This document shows positions 46,710-59,146 of a DNA stretch of 64,000 nt, piece by piece. Position numbers and translations under genes: made by a program. Numbering within the stretch: position 1 is the stretch's first letter; each line of letters starts with the position of its first letter. Source of the stretch: Pholiota molesta (Eukaryota > Basidiomycota > Agaricomycetes > Agaricales > Strophariaceae); assembly GCA_014925825.1 (NCBI GenBank), contig JACGCK010000031.1, positions 1-64,000 on the forward strand, read 5' to 3'. Under the pieces are notes generated by a model that searched no databases, was not told the DNA's origin, and saw only the letters and a list, made by a program, of their open reading frames with translations.

Positions 46710-47282
46710 ATGAGCTCAGATAACCCCCAACCTACAGCGCCCCCACCCTCTTCCGTTCTATTCGCACGTGGTGTAATCGCGCGCCTCGCCATCTGGTCCA
46801 CACTCCGCATCGCCGTGCAAGAAAACTGGGGCGGCCCCGACGCAGCCGCCAAACGCACCTGGCTCGCCTCCGAGATCGTCGACGCCTTCGAGAACAAGCC
46901 ACCACGCCCGACGACCAATACATCGAAGAGCTCCTCCTACAGGTGATGGCCGACGAGTTCGAGGCAGTGGTAGAGACGGGAGTGCGGAGAGCGTCGCTAA
47001 AGATATCGTGCAGATCTGGGACGAGACGCGTGTGGGGCGGCAGGAATTGGTGAGGAAGTTCGAGGATCTCGCGGAGAAGACGAGGGGAAGAAGGCGAATG
47101 CGCAGGAAAAGGTGGTTAGCGATGAGGAGGGAGAATGGGAAGATGAGGAGGGCGAGGATGACGATGAGTCGGACGAGGAGGTGCCGCAGCTTCTGCAACA
47201 TCCTCCACCTAAGCCTGCACCGCGAGAGCCTGAAGTAGATGAAGATGGGTTTACTATGGTGAAAGGAAAGAATCGCCGATGA
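46710..47282 (+). CDS. TSR2: Pre-rRNA processing protein TSR2
   Basis: Starts MSSDNPQPTAPPPSSVLFAR, then GVIARLAIWSTLRIAVQENW, GGPDAAAKRTWLASEIVDAF, YIEELLLQVMADEFEAVVE, and IWDETRVGRQELVRKFEDLA, with an acidic C-terminal region and the final DGFTMVKGKNRR before the stop at 47280-47282. Tsr2 is the escortin that shields free eS26 (Rps26) and delivers it to pre-40S particles. No intron. The conserved pieces lie in three frames; three -1 steps (near 46905, 46977 and 47090) would join them and return the frame to the original register. As with RVB1, loss of single bases in G/C runs by the assembly is more likely than a dead gene. Length (about 190 residues once joined) fits the family. Confidence 0.85.
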
Positions 47283-48825
47283 AGGTACAAATCACTTACT
47301 GTGTTTGAGTACCTTCATTTACGATTTTCAGGATGTATACCCGATAGAAAAGTACCGCACAATCCAAGCAGTACCACACGATCAAGTTAACAGGATTGAG
47401 CACTATCTCAGAGATTGCGATGAATCCCGTCGCGTTTGGAGACTTAGATTATCTTCTAAACCATTGCTAACGGGGTTCAGCCGGTATGCCGAAACCCAAA
47501 GGGTGAAAGATCTGGGGCCGCCGCCAGTGTTGATGCATTTCTAAACTTTCATCTAGACGAGGGCTCCCGGCCCCCTCTCTAGTTCTAAACTAAGTATTTT
47601 CTGAATCGGCGTTACACCTTCTTTTGGACATCAGATGCGCCTTGGGTTTCGGCTTGCACTTTGCCGAGTAGTGCGCTCCAGCGCGCACGGCGCACCCCCC
47701 TGCGCATTGTCAATTGCTCTCCCTGCGCACCCTCTATTCAGTGATGTGTCGTACAGCGTTCTTTAGCACATGAATTAACAATTATGTTGTATTATTATTC
47801 ATACTTTTTAAATCACCAGAAAAGGAGAAGCTCCATCTAACATTGCTAATTTACTACTGCAGCCCGCTTCGGTTGTGCTTCGGCATTGTCAGAGTCTTCC
47901 TTTGAATGGTTGGCAGGGAGCAACTCTGGCAAGAATGCATCGTCTTTGAAGCTGGGACACACAAGCGATGGAAGCTGGGGTTGCATATAATGTGCATCTA
48001 ATCTAATCTGATCATCATCTTATCACGCCGTTTAGATAGACGATGCACGTTCACTACTACTTTCTAAATATTGTCGGCGGTCTGTGAATCTACTTCTAAT
48101 TCGCTTTCAACTCCGCGAGGAACGAAGTACTTAGAATCTGGGTCTAGGTTTCTAAACGCGACGGAAAGTCACCCAATCATCGTCTTGAATTCCATCATCC
48201 ATCCTTGGACACGGCAAGTCGACCAAGGATCCTGATTGCCAAGAAGTTAGAATTGATCCAATTACTAACATCTACTTACCCACACATCGTCCAGCACCTA
48301 AGTACCTTTCGTCCAGTCACATAAGTATCATAACGCTCCAATTTCCAAAGAAGGAAATGTAGCTACGACTTGGAGTCGGGCTGAGCACAGCCGCAATTGA
48401 ACCTCCGCTGCGGCCATCATCGGCTAGTGACCTTTGCACACTTTTCGACCACCTCATGGACGTGCATTTTCTTGCAAAAAAATATCCAAGATGTTCATAT
48501 TACTGAAGAAAAGTGCTGTACAAAGTTTGAGAGTAATCCAAGCACGGGATGTTGAGATATTCGCAAGTGGTCGAAAGGTGCTTCAGTTAACGGGGCGCCT
48601 TAACGGGGCGCCACCCGCCATCAAATTGATCGATCGCACAGTCAAATGGATATATCATGCGGAGGACCCTATGTATGCAGTACTTAACTCGCGGAAAGGT
48701 AATTCTGTCGGACTTATATCTTTCCTACCCCCCACAATCCCCTGCGGCCTCAACCGAAGAAAAACAAAAACAGACGTGAGCGCTGCGTTCATCATTTATT
48801 ACCAATCATTGAGGGTGATTCTAGC
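47283..48825. other. Intergenic region up to the Y/Z array
   Basis: No convincing gene. GTGCGC/GCGCAC words cluster at 47660-47750. GGGGCGCC(TT/AC) is repeated back to back near 48592-48614. The stretch 48700-48775 resembles the 5' leader of family Y (CTTATATCTTTCCTACCCCC) but lacks its first-exon ATG. Confidence 0.45.
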
Positions 48826-49651
48826 ATGGCGTACTATGACGGCTGCCTGATATGCGCTTGGTGGATGGCGACTATGGGTCGTTCTTTTACTATCTATAAC
48901 AGAACAAGAAAATCGGGATACAGGACCATGCACAATGATCCAGAGGTGTTCAGATCCGATTACGTATCCCTCGCCATAGTGGAATGGGAAAAAGCGTTGA
49001 AATATATAGGCACGGAATGGAAAACGAGCAGCGCGGGATGCGCGCTTATTATACCGTGAGTAACTACCGACGCAATATCTATCTCTCTAATACGTTCCGT
49101 GATAGTCTGTCCGTTACGCTGTTGCAAGTCAATGATGTCTCTCAAAACATCTTGGCAAGAACAGCCGTTATGGCCGCGTTTCTATTCGCCATCGCAGGCC
49201 TCGCATTAGGCGCTCGTTTGATAACCCGTCTACCCCAGTTTCACAAAAAGAACGGTCGCAATGCATGGGATAAGGTCTGTACTTTACTTTTTTATTCTAA
49301 ATTCGCACAACTTTGTTTATAGATTTATGCAAAAGGCTTCGCGCAGCTGTAGCGACTTGGAATCAGCCGAATTTTGGTCTCTTTTGGCATTTCCAATGGC
49401 CTTGCTCATATGGTGCGCTAACATTCTCGCTAGTCTACTGCAACCCATAATTGACAAAACCCACCAGGTCCGTGGGCCTCTGCGTTATGAGCGTCCTCAT
49501 TCTGGTATGGACTAGTCAAGATGGGAGCGTGCTCTCAATTGGCCGCGCGAAGGCGAAAACTATCGTCAGCGCCAGTTTTCTGATGGTTCTGGCGATGACG
49601 CTGGCAGCGTTCATGTATCGCGGCATGCAAATTACCAGGAGGTTGGTTTAG
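48826..49651 (+). CDS. Family Y membrane protein, copy 2 (lacks first exon)
   Basis: Exons 48826-49055, 49106-49274, 49336-49412 and 49468-49651 keep one open frame of 219 codons, starting at an ATG (MAYYDGCLICAWWMATMGRS) that corresponds to the second exon of copies 4 and 5. The exon-1 ATG of those copies is lost here. Conserved elements are EWKTSSAGCALIIP, LLQVNDVSQNILARTAVMAA, LPQFHKKNGRNAWDK, DLESAEFWSLLAFPMALLIW and SASFLMVLAMTLAAFMYR, with three or four membrane helices. It may still be expressed from the internal start. Function unknown. Confidence 0.6.
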
Positions 49652-50189
49652 GCGCTTGGTTGAGGACGAATGTTTGTCAGGTCAGATGGAGATTCGGAAT
49701 GGGCGCGCTGTGGCCGCTGCGGATGTTCGTAAGTATATTTAGAAGGATTCTTCGTTATGCTGGTTGCTGTGTCATAGCTTTATTTTTACATTTTGCTGTG
49801 TGAACTGGACTCTAGAATACGTATTTGTAACTTCATTATATATGGAATCTACATACTTGCTCTAGATCTGCGATTATCGACAACGTGTGGATTATAAATT
49901 CATAGCTTCGCACAGATCGGTAGCATGACGCGTAATTCCGTTAAATCGACACACGCACCTATCAGGTACTTCGTGTAATGTTCCTAACGGCAAGCAATGG
50001 CCATTGTTCTAAAGTGTAGATTCTGGTTAAACTCTACTAAAATCTACCGCTAACAAAAAAGTTTTTTGTTCCCAAACGAAGCTTTTCGACCCTGACAGTG
50101 ACGATCCCTCGACCAAACATGTGGCGACGTGTCGTTATTCGGTTCACTGGGACATACTTATGTACAAACAAAGGACTACATTGAAACCA

Positions 50190-50900
50190 CCATGACCAGC
50201 ACCGCGTCTGGAGACCTCCCTCCATCTTCCGCCGCATCGAGCTGACGGCGCGCGCCACCGGGAAGCCCGCGGCCGTGTACGAGACGGCGTTCGACGCCCT
50301 CCTGTGGCGCAAGCGCCTCGCGGACGCCGCGAGCGTGCTGCTGCATATGCCGAAGAAGGGCGTCCGCCTCCGAGCTCCCGGAGGACGTGACGCTCGAGAA
50401 CGTGCTCAACAACATCTGCGACATCGTCGCGCACCGGGAGTACACCGCGCAGGATTTGGCGGCGCTGCTGCGGATCATGAAGGCGTACGACGTGGACCAC
50501 CGAGCGGAGCTCGTGCCGGAGCTCGTGGAGGCGATGGTGCGCGAGGCCGAGGTGGACGGGGCGTTCAAGATGCTCGAGGCGATGCGAAGCGCGTCGCCCC
50601 CCCCACGCACGCTCTTCCGCGAGATGGACCTGTACTTCCGCGCCCCCCGTGCCCGCCAGCCCGCCCGCGCCCCGCCCCACGTCGTCCGCGTACCTGCTCT
50701 CCACCGCGCTCACTGCGTTCCTGCGCCGGCGCGACTACGCCGGCGCCCTGATCGCGCTGGACGCGTTCCGCGCGCACGGGACGCCGCTCGCGATCCCCGC
50801 ATTCTACACGACCGTCTTCGCCCTTCTCGCGCTGTACTTCATCTACCAACACCACCACCCCTTCATCCGCTCGCGTCAGCTCTTCTCACTCGACCTCGTG
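50190..50900 (+). pseudogene. Family Z (PPR-like) copy 1, internally deleted
   Basis: Pieces of Z3 in order but in different frames: FRRIELTARATGKPAAVYET, FDALLWRKRLADAASVLLHM, then after a loss of about 16 codons TLENVLNNICDIVAHREYTA and LVPELVEAMVREAEVDGAFK. After a loss of about 100 codons come TLFREMDLYFRAP and AYLLSTALTAFLRRRDYAGA, ending in unrelated sequence. The N-terminal presequence is missing. Two large deletions make this a true pseudogene irrespective of base-level errors. Confidence 0.8.
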
Positions 50901-51789
50901 TACTTGATTTTTATTAATCTTCTCATTTGCCAGATGGTTGCAATATGAATTGGTTCTTTGACCTTTACCCCATGAACGAATGGACGAGCGAATGCGTGGA
51001 CATACGGATGAACGGACGAGCGGACGAGCAAGACAGCGTGGGACGACGAATAGTGGGAGTAGCGCAAGCAAGGTGAGTCGCGCTAGGCGTAGGTTCAAGG
51101 TTGTAGAAGACACGAGAACCAGGGCAGTAGGATGGTGCAACTCGCTATATCCTGTTTTTCTCATTGTCTCCCCCGCCCACCTCATATGCTGTCTTTTTTA
51201 TGCGACGCCTCTCATCTCGCAGAGAAGAGAGCATAGAGTATGCTTTATATACGATAGGATGCTCTTCAAGCATACTAGGTAAATTGGGTGTAAACATATA
51301 TATATTACACATGTTATATATGCCCAAATCAAGAAAATAAGCAATATGAGCGCTCACAGCAACAGCGAGCACAAAGGCGGGAAACAGCGCTGAACGCGCT
51401 CTAACGCGCTGAACATCGTTAATGTTGGAAAGCTGTGGTGCAGCTTTCCGATGAACAGGCACAGGGCGCAGGACCAAATAAAGTACTTACAATATTTACC
51501 TGGGTACATGTACCCATATCTAGCCATATCTGTAGGCTCGCTACCAAACACTTTGTCATTTCGCATCACGCAGAACACCTCAGAAGGAACTGGTAGCGAG
51601 TCTACCATATCTGGTTGGAGCAAACTTAATCACGGTGACTCAAAACGAGTAAGAGATTTTATCAAATCCTCATGATCACTGTACCACTAACCACTTCCCT
51701 ACCTTCCATTGTTCTCACATGATGGCCTAATAAAGCCCCTACAATATTTATTCGAACTGGGATTCTAATACCCGCGATCTCAATGGAAG

Positions 51790-52278
51790 AGATCAAAAGG
51801 CTTCGCGCAGAGCGCTTGGAATCAGCCGAATTTTGGTCTCTTTTGGCATTTCCAATGGCCTTGCTCATATGGTGCGCTAACATTCTCGCTGGTCTACTGC
51901 AACCTATAATTGACAAAACCCACCAGGTCCGTGGGCCTCTGCGTTATGAGCGTCCTCATTCTGGCATGGACTAGTCAAGATGGGAGCGTGGCCTCAACTG
52001 GCCGCGCGAAGGCGAAAATCATCGTCAGCGCCAGCTTTCTGATGGTTCTGGCGATGACGCTGGCAGCGTTTATTGCTGCAAGCAAATTACCAGGAGGTTG
52101 GTTTAAGCGCCGGGTTGAAGACGAACGTTTGTCAGGTCAGGTGGAATGTGGAATGGACGCGCTGTGGATGTTTGTACATTTAAATGGGTGCTTCGTTATG
52201 CTGGTTGCTGTGTCATTGCTTCTTTTTACGTTAGGAGACAAAAAAGCATTCTCGACGATCGCAAACACGTATATCTAG
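51790..52278 (+). pseudogene. Family Y copy 3, 5'-truncated
   Basis: Only exons 4 and 5 plus 3' flank are present (LESAEFWSLLAFPMALLIW, SVLILAWTSQDGSVASTGRA, SASFLMVLAMTLAAFI). By eye this is well over 90% identical to copy 2 (49336 onward), so it is a recent copy of it. The join to unrelated upstream sequence is at about 51798. Confidence 0.8.
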
Positions 52279-52636
52279 CGCGCATGCTGCACGGCAATCT
52301 ACAAATGATCATTAATGATTATGTTGCGACCGCGACACTGCCAGGGTCTAGCGCTTAGCGGCTGGCACACAGCCACCTTCACACGGGGGTAGGTGACCGC
52401 TGGTAACCGTTGTTTGGTTGGCCTGGTTCTTAAAAGTTAAAATCCACCACAGTTCTAGAACGACCAATCCCTGACCAATCCTTCTTGAATCCTTCTGCTT
52501 GCAGCTCCCACTGGATTGTTCTGTTAAAAAGAGCCGCGATGGCATCATTGAACGGACCCAAATCCGAAATCGCCTTGGGGCTTGACGGCACTTCTTCATC
52601 ACCTACTATAATACCACCTTCACCTTCACCTTCGCC

Positions 52637-53596
52637 ATGAACCATCCCTCTAACACAATATATGTCCAAGCTAGTATTCTATCCGGCGGGACATTATCCG
52701 AAGATTTCCAGACAAGGTGAGCGCTGCGTTAATCACGTACATATTCATAATTACCGAGGGTCTTCCAAGGATTGCGTTTTATGACGGCTGTCTGAAATGT
52801 ATATGGTGGATCGCGACTATGAGTCGTTCTTACACTATATACGCTAGAATCAGAATGCTCGGACACAGGGCCACGCACAACGATCCAGAGGTCTTCCCAA
52901 CAGTATCGGTCACCGGAGGGGAATGGGAGGCAGCATTGGTGGACATAGGAACGGAATGGAAGATGAGTAGTTCAGGATGCGCGATAATTATACCGTGAGT
53001 AGTTATAGACTCGATGTTTATCTCTCTGATACGTTCCATGATAGCCTGTGCATTGGGCTGTTCCAACTCAACGCTGTCGCGCAAAACGTCTCAACTAGAA
53101 CAGCCATTCTTGCCGCCTTTTTATTCGCCACCGCAGGCCTCGCTTTAGGCGCCCGTTTAACGGCGCGTCTACCTCAGTTTAACACAAGGAAGTGTCGGAA
53201 TGCATGGGAAAGCGTTCGTACCTTACTTATTCATTCGAAATTCGAGCAACATTGTTGATACGTATATGCAAAAGGCTTCGTGCAGCTGCGCGGACTTGGA
53301 CTCCGTCGAATTTTGGTCCCTGCTTGCATTTCCGATGGCCTTGCTACTATGGTACGCTCACATTCTCGCAGCCGCTAGCATAATGCAACACATGATTGAC
53401 AAAACCCAACAGGTCGGCGATCCTCTGCGTGATGTCCGTCCTCATCCTGGCGTGGACCAGCCAAGACGGGAGCGTGGTCTCCGACAGCCGCGCGAAGGTG
53501 AAGACCATCATCAGCGGCAGCTTTCTGACGGTGCTGGGGATGACGCTGGCAGCGTTTATGTATCGCTGCAAGCAAATCACCAGCCGGTTTTTTTAG
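52637..53596 (+). CDS. Family Y membrane protein, copy 4
   Basis: Five exons (52637-52716, 52770-52994, 53045-53213, 53275-53351, 53413-53596) with intact GT-AG junctions give 244 residues. Exon 1 (MNHPSTIY-like MNHPSNTIYVQASIL) is the same as in copy 5. Then come GCLKCIWWIATMSRSYTIYA, GTEWKMSSSGCAIIIP, LFQLNAVAQNVSTRTAILAA with a helix, DLDSVEFWSLLAFPMALLLW, SAILCVMSVLILAWTSQDGS and a last helix ending CKQITSRFF. A hydrophilic N-terminal 90 residues followed by about four membrane helices suggests an integral membrane protein. No catalytic motif seen; function unknown. Confidence 0.72.
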
Positions 53597-54212
53597 GCGC
53601 CCGGTTGAAAACGGATGTTTGCCAGGTTAGACGGAAATTTAGAATGGGCACGCCATAGATGTTTTTTATTTAGATTCTTTGCTATGCTGGCTGCTCTGTA
53701 TTGCTTTCCTTTTGTGTTTTGCTTTGTGAACTGTACGTACTTGTAGAGCGCTTATTCATAGAATAGAGAATAAGTATACGTTCTGTGTGATTTATGAGGA
53801 CTTCTAATGATCAGACCCATCTGATTTCTCTGGAATTCACTGGTGTAACAGAGAATCGGACGTTTACTATACATGCAGCCAGTACTCGCCTGCAGAGCGA
53901 CAGAGAGCAACAGTCCATACAGTGCTTGTACGGTGCTATACTTTTCCGGATCGTTGAATTAGATCCGGAATCAGATTCCGGATAAGATTAGATATATGAA
54001 GTCCTTGTGGCAGTGTCGTTATTTGGATCCTGCCGATCGTTGAAATCGATCCGCCTGTCTAGATCAAAGATCAGGCTTTGGTGGCAGTGTCTTTGTCTGG
54101 ATCTAATATCACCAACAAAGAAAGGGCTGCAGAACTTTCAACTCAAACCACCACAACCGCCACCGCGCCTTTCCAGACGCCTTCATGCGCGCGCCGCCGC
54201 CCATCGCAGGAC

Positions 54213-54584
54213 ATGCTCAAACTCCTGCAATACCCCCATAGTCCCCTCCTCTGCCGGCCCATCCTCCATCTCGCCAAATCTATCTCCAGCACGCGACCCC
54301 CACCGCCACCTGAATACACCTCCCTCGACGCATTCCGCAAGCGCCTCGACCACAAGCCGACCTATGCCCTCCCCTCCTTCTTCCGCCGCATCGAGCTCAC
54401 CGCGCGCAGCACCGGGCAGCCTGCGGCCGTGTACGAGGCGGCCTTCGATGCCCTCCTGTGGGGCAAGCGCCTCGCGGACGCCGCGAGCGTGCTGGTGCAC
54501 ATGCCGAAGAAGGGTATTCTGGTGCGCGAGGTGAGTCGCGCTAGGCGTGAGGTTGTAGAAGACATGGAAACTGGGGCAGTAGGA
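54213..54584 (+). pseudogene. Family Z copy 2, N-terminal fragment
   Basis: Begins like Z3 (MLKLLQYPHSPLLCRPILHL, a mitochondrial-type presequence) and continues FRKRLDHKPTYALPSFFRRI to VLVHMPKKGILVREV. It then leaves the Z3 sequence at a GTGAGTCGCGC block shared with the region after Z1 and stops at 54584. It could give a short protein of about 123 residues, but about four fifths of Z is absent. Confidence 0.75.
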
Positions 54585-55336
54585 TGAATCAGGCAGGTGT
54601 GAGTACGAGGTGGCAGTGGCAGGCCGCAGGCGGGAGGGCAGGACACGATGGGTACGGTACAGGTGCAAGGTGATGGGGCGGGTGCAAGTCACTATACCCT
54701 ATTTTTTCTATTGTCTCCCCCACCCACCTCATGTGCTGTCAGAACTGTCTATTCGTGGCCGTTCATGTATAGCAGGAAAGGGGCTGTGACTGAGCTGTAT
54801 GTGGCCGTCTTGACTTGTCATGGAGTGCCCAACACGATTTGCACTGGGTGCTCCGTATGTGTGTAGCTAGAACTTCCATGAGAGATGCAGAAAGCACCGC
54901 GTATATATACTTTTAATCAATTGGCATCTCACAGATGTAAATCACACTCTTTTACTTTTTATGTAAGAATTCATAAACCGATAGCCCATTGAGACTGAGT
55001 AAAATGTCGGAAAAGGTGAGTAGAGTTGGTAGCACTGCTCCAAAGCCTGCGCTCTGCGTAGAATCTCAAATTCCCTAAACGGGAACGACTGTAATGTCAA
55101 TTCTCGTGTGATCGGTATTACATAATTGCCAAACCTATACATAGACTCACCAGTCACTCGGTATTACTTATGTACTTAAAAAAGATCTAATGATCGGTTT
55201 CCATAGTAGATTCCATACCGATGGGGAATTGACGCTACGCGGTGCGCGGTCATAACCACTGCCAGTCAGTTCCATTAAATAACTTGAGGGGCAAGAAATT
55301 CTGTCGAATCTTTACCTTTCCGCCCACAATCCCACC

Positions 55337-56304
55337 ATGGCCGCAAACCATCCCTCTACAATATATGTTCAAGCTAGCATACTGCCCGCGACCTCACCGA
55401 CCGAAGATATCCAGACAAGGTGAGCACTGCCTCAATCACATATATTCATAATTACTGAGGGTTTTTAAGCATCGGATTCGGGTCCTACGACGGCTGTCTG
55501 AAATTTGCTTGGTGGATCATTACCATGGGCCGTTCGTTCACTCTCTACTCGGATGCAAGAATAGGAAACAGGATCGTTCGGCATGATCCAGAGGGCTTCC
55601 CATCTGATTGTGTCTCACTGGCCACAGCGCAATGGGAGGCATCATTAAAATACATGAGCACGGAATGGAAAATAAGCAGTGCAGGATGCGTCCTGTTCGT
55701 ACCGTAAGTGCTAGTTATTGACTATCCTCTCTCCTTCTGATACCTTACATGATAGCTTGACCGTTGGGCTCTTACAAATTAACGCTATCTTTCAAAACGT
55801 CTTGACAAGAACGGCGGTCGTCGCCGCGTTTATATTCGCCATTGCCGGTCTCGCTTTAAGCGCCCATTTTATGGCCCGTCTACCCCAGTTTAATAAAAGG
55901 AAGTGTCGCAAAGCATGGGCCAAGGTCTGTACTTTATTTATTTATTCGAAATTCGAGCAATATTGTTTATACGTATATGCAAAAGGCTTCGCATAGCTGT
56001 ACCGACTTGGAATCCGTCGAATTTTGGTCGGTCTTTGCATTACCGATGGCCTTGTTATTATGGTACACTCCCATTCTCGATAGTCTTATGCAACCAGAGA
56101 TTGACAAAACCCAATAGGTCGGCGATTCTCTGCATTGCGACCGTCCTCATCCTGGCGTGGACCAGCCAGGATGTAGGGGGCGCGTTCTCCGACAGCCGCG
56201 CGAGGGCGAAAACCATCGTCAGCGCCAGCTTTCTGATGGTGCTGGCGATGACGCTGGCAGCGTTCATGTATCGCTGCAAGCAAATCACCAGGAGGTTGCT
56301 TTAG
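55337..56304 (+). CDS. Family Y membrane protein, copy 5
   Basis: Five exons (55337-55419, 55470-55703, 55756-55924, 55986-56062, 56118-56304) encode 249 residues. It starts MAANHPSTIYVQASILPATS, then YDGCLKFAWWIITMG, EWKISSAGCVLFVP, LLQINAIFQNVLTRTAVVAA, FIFAIAGLALSAHFM, LESVEFWSVFALPMALLLW, SAILCIATVLILAWTSQDV and SASFLMVLAMTLAAFMYR, and ends CKQITRRLL. All introns are short and conserved in position with copy 4. Lies directly upstream (about 390 nt) of the full-length Z3 gene in the same orientation. Confidence 0.75.
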
Positions 56305-56694
56305 GCGCCGGGCTGAAAACGAATGTTTGTCAGGTCAGGTCAGGTCAGGTGGAAATTCGGATTGGGCACGCTGTGCGCGCTCTGGATGTTTGTATATCTC
56401 AAAGGATTCTTCGTTGTGCTGCTGTGTTATTGCTTTGCTTTTGTATTTTGCTTTGTGACTGACTGTATTGGATTTGTCGCGTGCTTTTTATAGAATGTAC
56501 GTGCTCGAATCGTTGAAATAGATGCATCCGTCAAAGTCAAAGATTAGATATGAGATTGCTGTGGCAGTGTTATATTTGGATCCAATACCACCAACAAACA
56601 TACACCACTCATTTTGAAACCACCACTAACCATCACGACCACGACCGCGCCTTTCCAGACGCCTTCATGCGCGCGCCGCCGCCCATCGCAGGAC

Positions 56695-58583
56695 ATGCTC
56701 AAACTCCTGCGACACCCCCATAGTCCCCTCCTCTGTCGGCCCATCCTCCATCTCGCCAAATCTATCTCCAGCACGCGAACCCCACCGCCACCCGAATACA
56801 CCTCCCTCGACGCCTTCCGCAAGCACCTCCGCAAGCGCCTCGACCACGAGCCGACCTATGCCCTCCCCTCAATTTTCCGCCGCGTCGAGCTCACCGCGCG
56901 CAGCACTGGGCAGCCCGCGGCCGTGTACGAGGCAGCTTTCGATGCCCTCCTGTGGCGCAAGCGCCTTGCGGACGCCGCGAGCGTGCTGCTGCACATGCCG
57001 AAGAAGGGTGTGCTGGCGAGCAACGCGACGCACGCGAAAATGCTCGCCGTCTCGCTCGCCTCCGAGCTCCCGGAGGAGGTGACGCTCGAGAACGTGCTCA
57101 ACAACATCTGCGACATCGTCGCGCACCGCGAGTACACCGCGCAGGACCTGGCCGCGCTGCTGCGGATTATGAAGGTGTATGACGTGGACCGCCGCGCGGT
57201 CGCTGTGATCGCAAACCACTTCCGCGAGGCGCGCGGGCGCACGTTCCAGCCCCGCCGGAGCTCGTGCCGGAGCTCGTGGAGGCGATGGTGCGCGAGGGCG
57301 AGGTGGAAGGGGCGTTCAAGATGCTCGAGGCACTCGACACGCCGGATGCGCCAGTGGAGGTTGCCTATTACCACCTGCTGCTCGCGCTGCGCGACGTGTG
57401 CCCGTGGGACGCGCACCTCGTCGACCGCATCCTGCACGGCGTCGCGGCGCGCGGGCTCCCGCGGCAGACCCCGCTCTGCATGCTGCTGGCGTGGGCCGCG
57501 CAGCGCGAGCAGTACCTCTCCGTGCTGCACTTCTACCGCATCCTGCGGGACGACCCGGACGTGGTGTGCGACGCGCGCGTCTTCGCGACGCTGTTCGAGA
57601 TGCACACCACGTTCCTGTACCGCCCGGCGCAGACGCGCTTCGCGCCGCTCGCCCCGCGCACGCTCTTCCGCGAGATGGAGCTCTACTTCCGCGCCCCGCC
57701 GCCGCCGCCGCCCGCCAGCCCCCTTCCCCCCCGCCCCGCGGCGCCGTCCACGTACCTGCTCTCCACCGCGCTCACCGCGTTCCTGCGCCAGCGCGACTAC
57801 GCCGGCGCCCTCACCGCGCTCGCCGCGTTCCGCGCGCACCGCACGCCGCTCGCGATCCCCGCGTTCTACACGACCGTCAAGTTCCTCGTGCACCGCGCGT
57901 GGGGCGACCTCGCGAGCCGGCGGCACGTGCGCGCGGGCCAAATCAAGTGGGGCGATCTGTTCCTCGGCGTGCGCTTCGGCCACGTCGCGCTCGGGCCCGG
58001 GTGGTGGAGGAGATGCTCGACCGCGTGCGCCGCGAGCGCTTCAACGTGCGCGACGCGCTGCACGACCCCGGCCCCGCGCGCGCGCGCGGCGCCCCCGGCG
58101 GCGCACCACGAAGCAGGAGGCGGAGGCGGAGCGGGCGAAGAAGCAGGAGGAGATGGAGGCGCGGTGGGGGCGGTGCGCTGGTATATGCCGTCGATGGCGG
58201 AGATGGAGAGCGCGGAGCCGGATGCGCCGCTCGTGCCGCGGCGGGGCGCCGTCGTCGGTGCGGCGCCGCTGGAGAGGCTGTTGGAGCGGGCGCTCCTGGC
58301 GGAGGTGCAGATCCGGGGCGAGCTGGACGTGGGACGGGCGGAGGAGGCGATGCGGGAGCTGGTGAAGCAGGCAAGGGAGGAGATGCTGGGTGGGCTAGAG
58401 GAGAAGGACAAGGCGGAGAAGGCCGAGGTGGATACGAAGAATGAAATGAAGAAGGAAGCCGAGACAGAAACGGAAGATAAAGAGACGAAGAGGAAAGATA
58501 AAGCGGAGAAGGAGGGTGAGAAGGATGGGACAGACCAAGAAGACGAGACGGAGCACCCATCAGAGACACAAGAGGAGCCCTAA
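56695..58583 (+). CDS. Family Z, full-length mitochondrial PPR-like protein
   Basis: Begins MLKLLRHPHSPLLCRPILHL, an Arg/Ser/Leu presequence. The body is made of helical-repeat-like segments: YEAAFDALLWRKRLADAASV, EYTAQDLAALLRIMKVYDV, VEAMVREGEVEGAFKMLEAL, YYHLLLALRDVCPWDAHLVD, LLSTALTAFLRQRDYAGALT, which recall pentatricopeptide repeats. The last 120 residues are charged (KAEKAEVDTKNEMKKEAETE) and probably disordered. As written, the frame steps by -1 four times (near 57257, 58005, 58100 and 58165), ending in a good frame to the stop at 58581-58583. Protein-like sequence continues across each step, in very GC-rich DNA. An organelle RNA-binding role would fit but is inference. Confidence 0.65.
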
Positions 58584-59146
58584 GCAGTACCCCAACATCG
58601 CCACACTGAAGATCTACTTAGACATTCTATGCATCCCACATCCCATCATGTCATGTATCATACACACCATCACTATTGCATGTACAATATATTACCTTAA
58701 TACTCAACTTCTCTCTCGTCACACCGTCGGAATGACGGAAAAAGTCGACAGCTTCACTCACACTGGGCAACCGTCAAGAAGATACAAGAAAATTTGTTTG
58801 ATTGCGATATTCGACATAACATAAAAAGCATAAGTAGAAAGAGCATAGACTGTGGTGGTCTACACGTATGATGGCTGTATATGTTGCAATGCTAAACGGT
58901 ATGTATGGGTAGAAGTACAGATGATGGTGTTGTTGTAGCTGCTTGTTAGTTGCTTGGACTATGTGCGATAAATGAGGAAAATAAAAATTAATGACGACGG
59001 GACATGCGAGGTGCAGGATTAGGATAAGGGTATATAGACCGAAACCACAGACAGATCCCTGCCAAACGCAGAAGGGAGAACAAAAAAATACGCAGTCGGT
59101 TGCGTCGCCGATAGTCGTAATGCGGGGCAAGATGAAGGAGGACGCA
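58584..59146. other. Intergenic between convergent genes
   Basis: 3' regions of Z3 (plus) and the zinc-finger gene (minus); nothing else recognised. Confidence 0.5.

Larger units (their letters stand above)
48800..58600 (+). repeat. Tandem array of family Y plus family Z units
   Basis: The order is Y2-Z1, Y3, Y4-Z2, Y5-Z3, all on the plus strand with unit length around 3 kb. Non-coding parts between genes also match (for example GTGAGTCGCGCTAGGCG and GGGCAGTAGGATG after both Z1 and Z2). The array arose by repeated segmental duplication followed by deletions; Z3 is the only full-length Z. Confidence 0.85.

Noticed and set aside
51680..51790. tRNA-like words (GTGGTTAGTGGTA and AGTTCGAA) near family Y copy 3
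   Set aside because: On the strand where they could act, the B-box-like word comes before the A-box-like word, so no tRNA can form.
56856..58569. 375-codon and other minus-strand frames opposite family Z3
   Set aside because: Shadows of a GC-rich gene; the plus strand carries the conserved family Z sequence seen in three copies.
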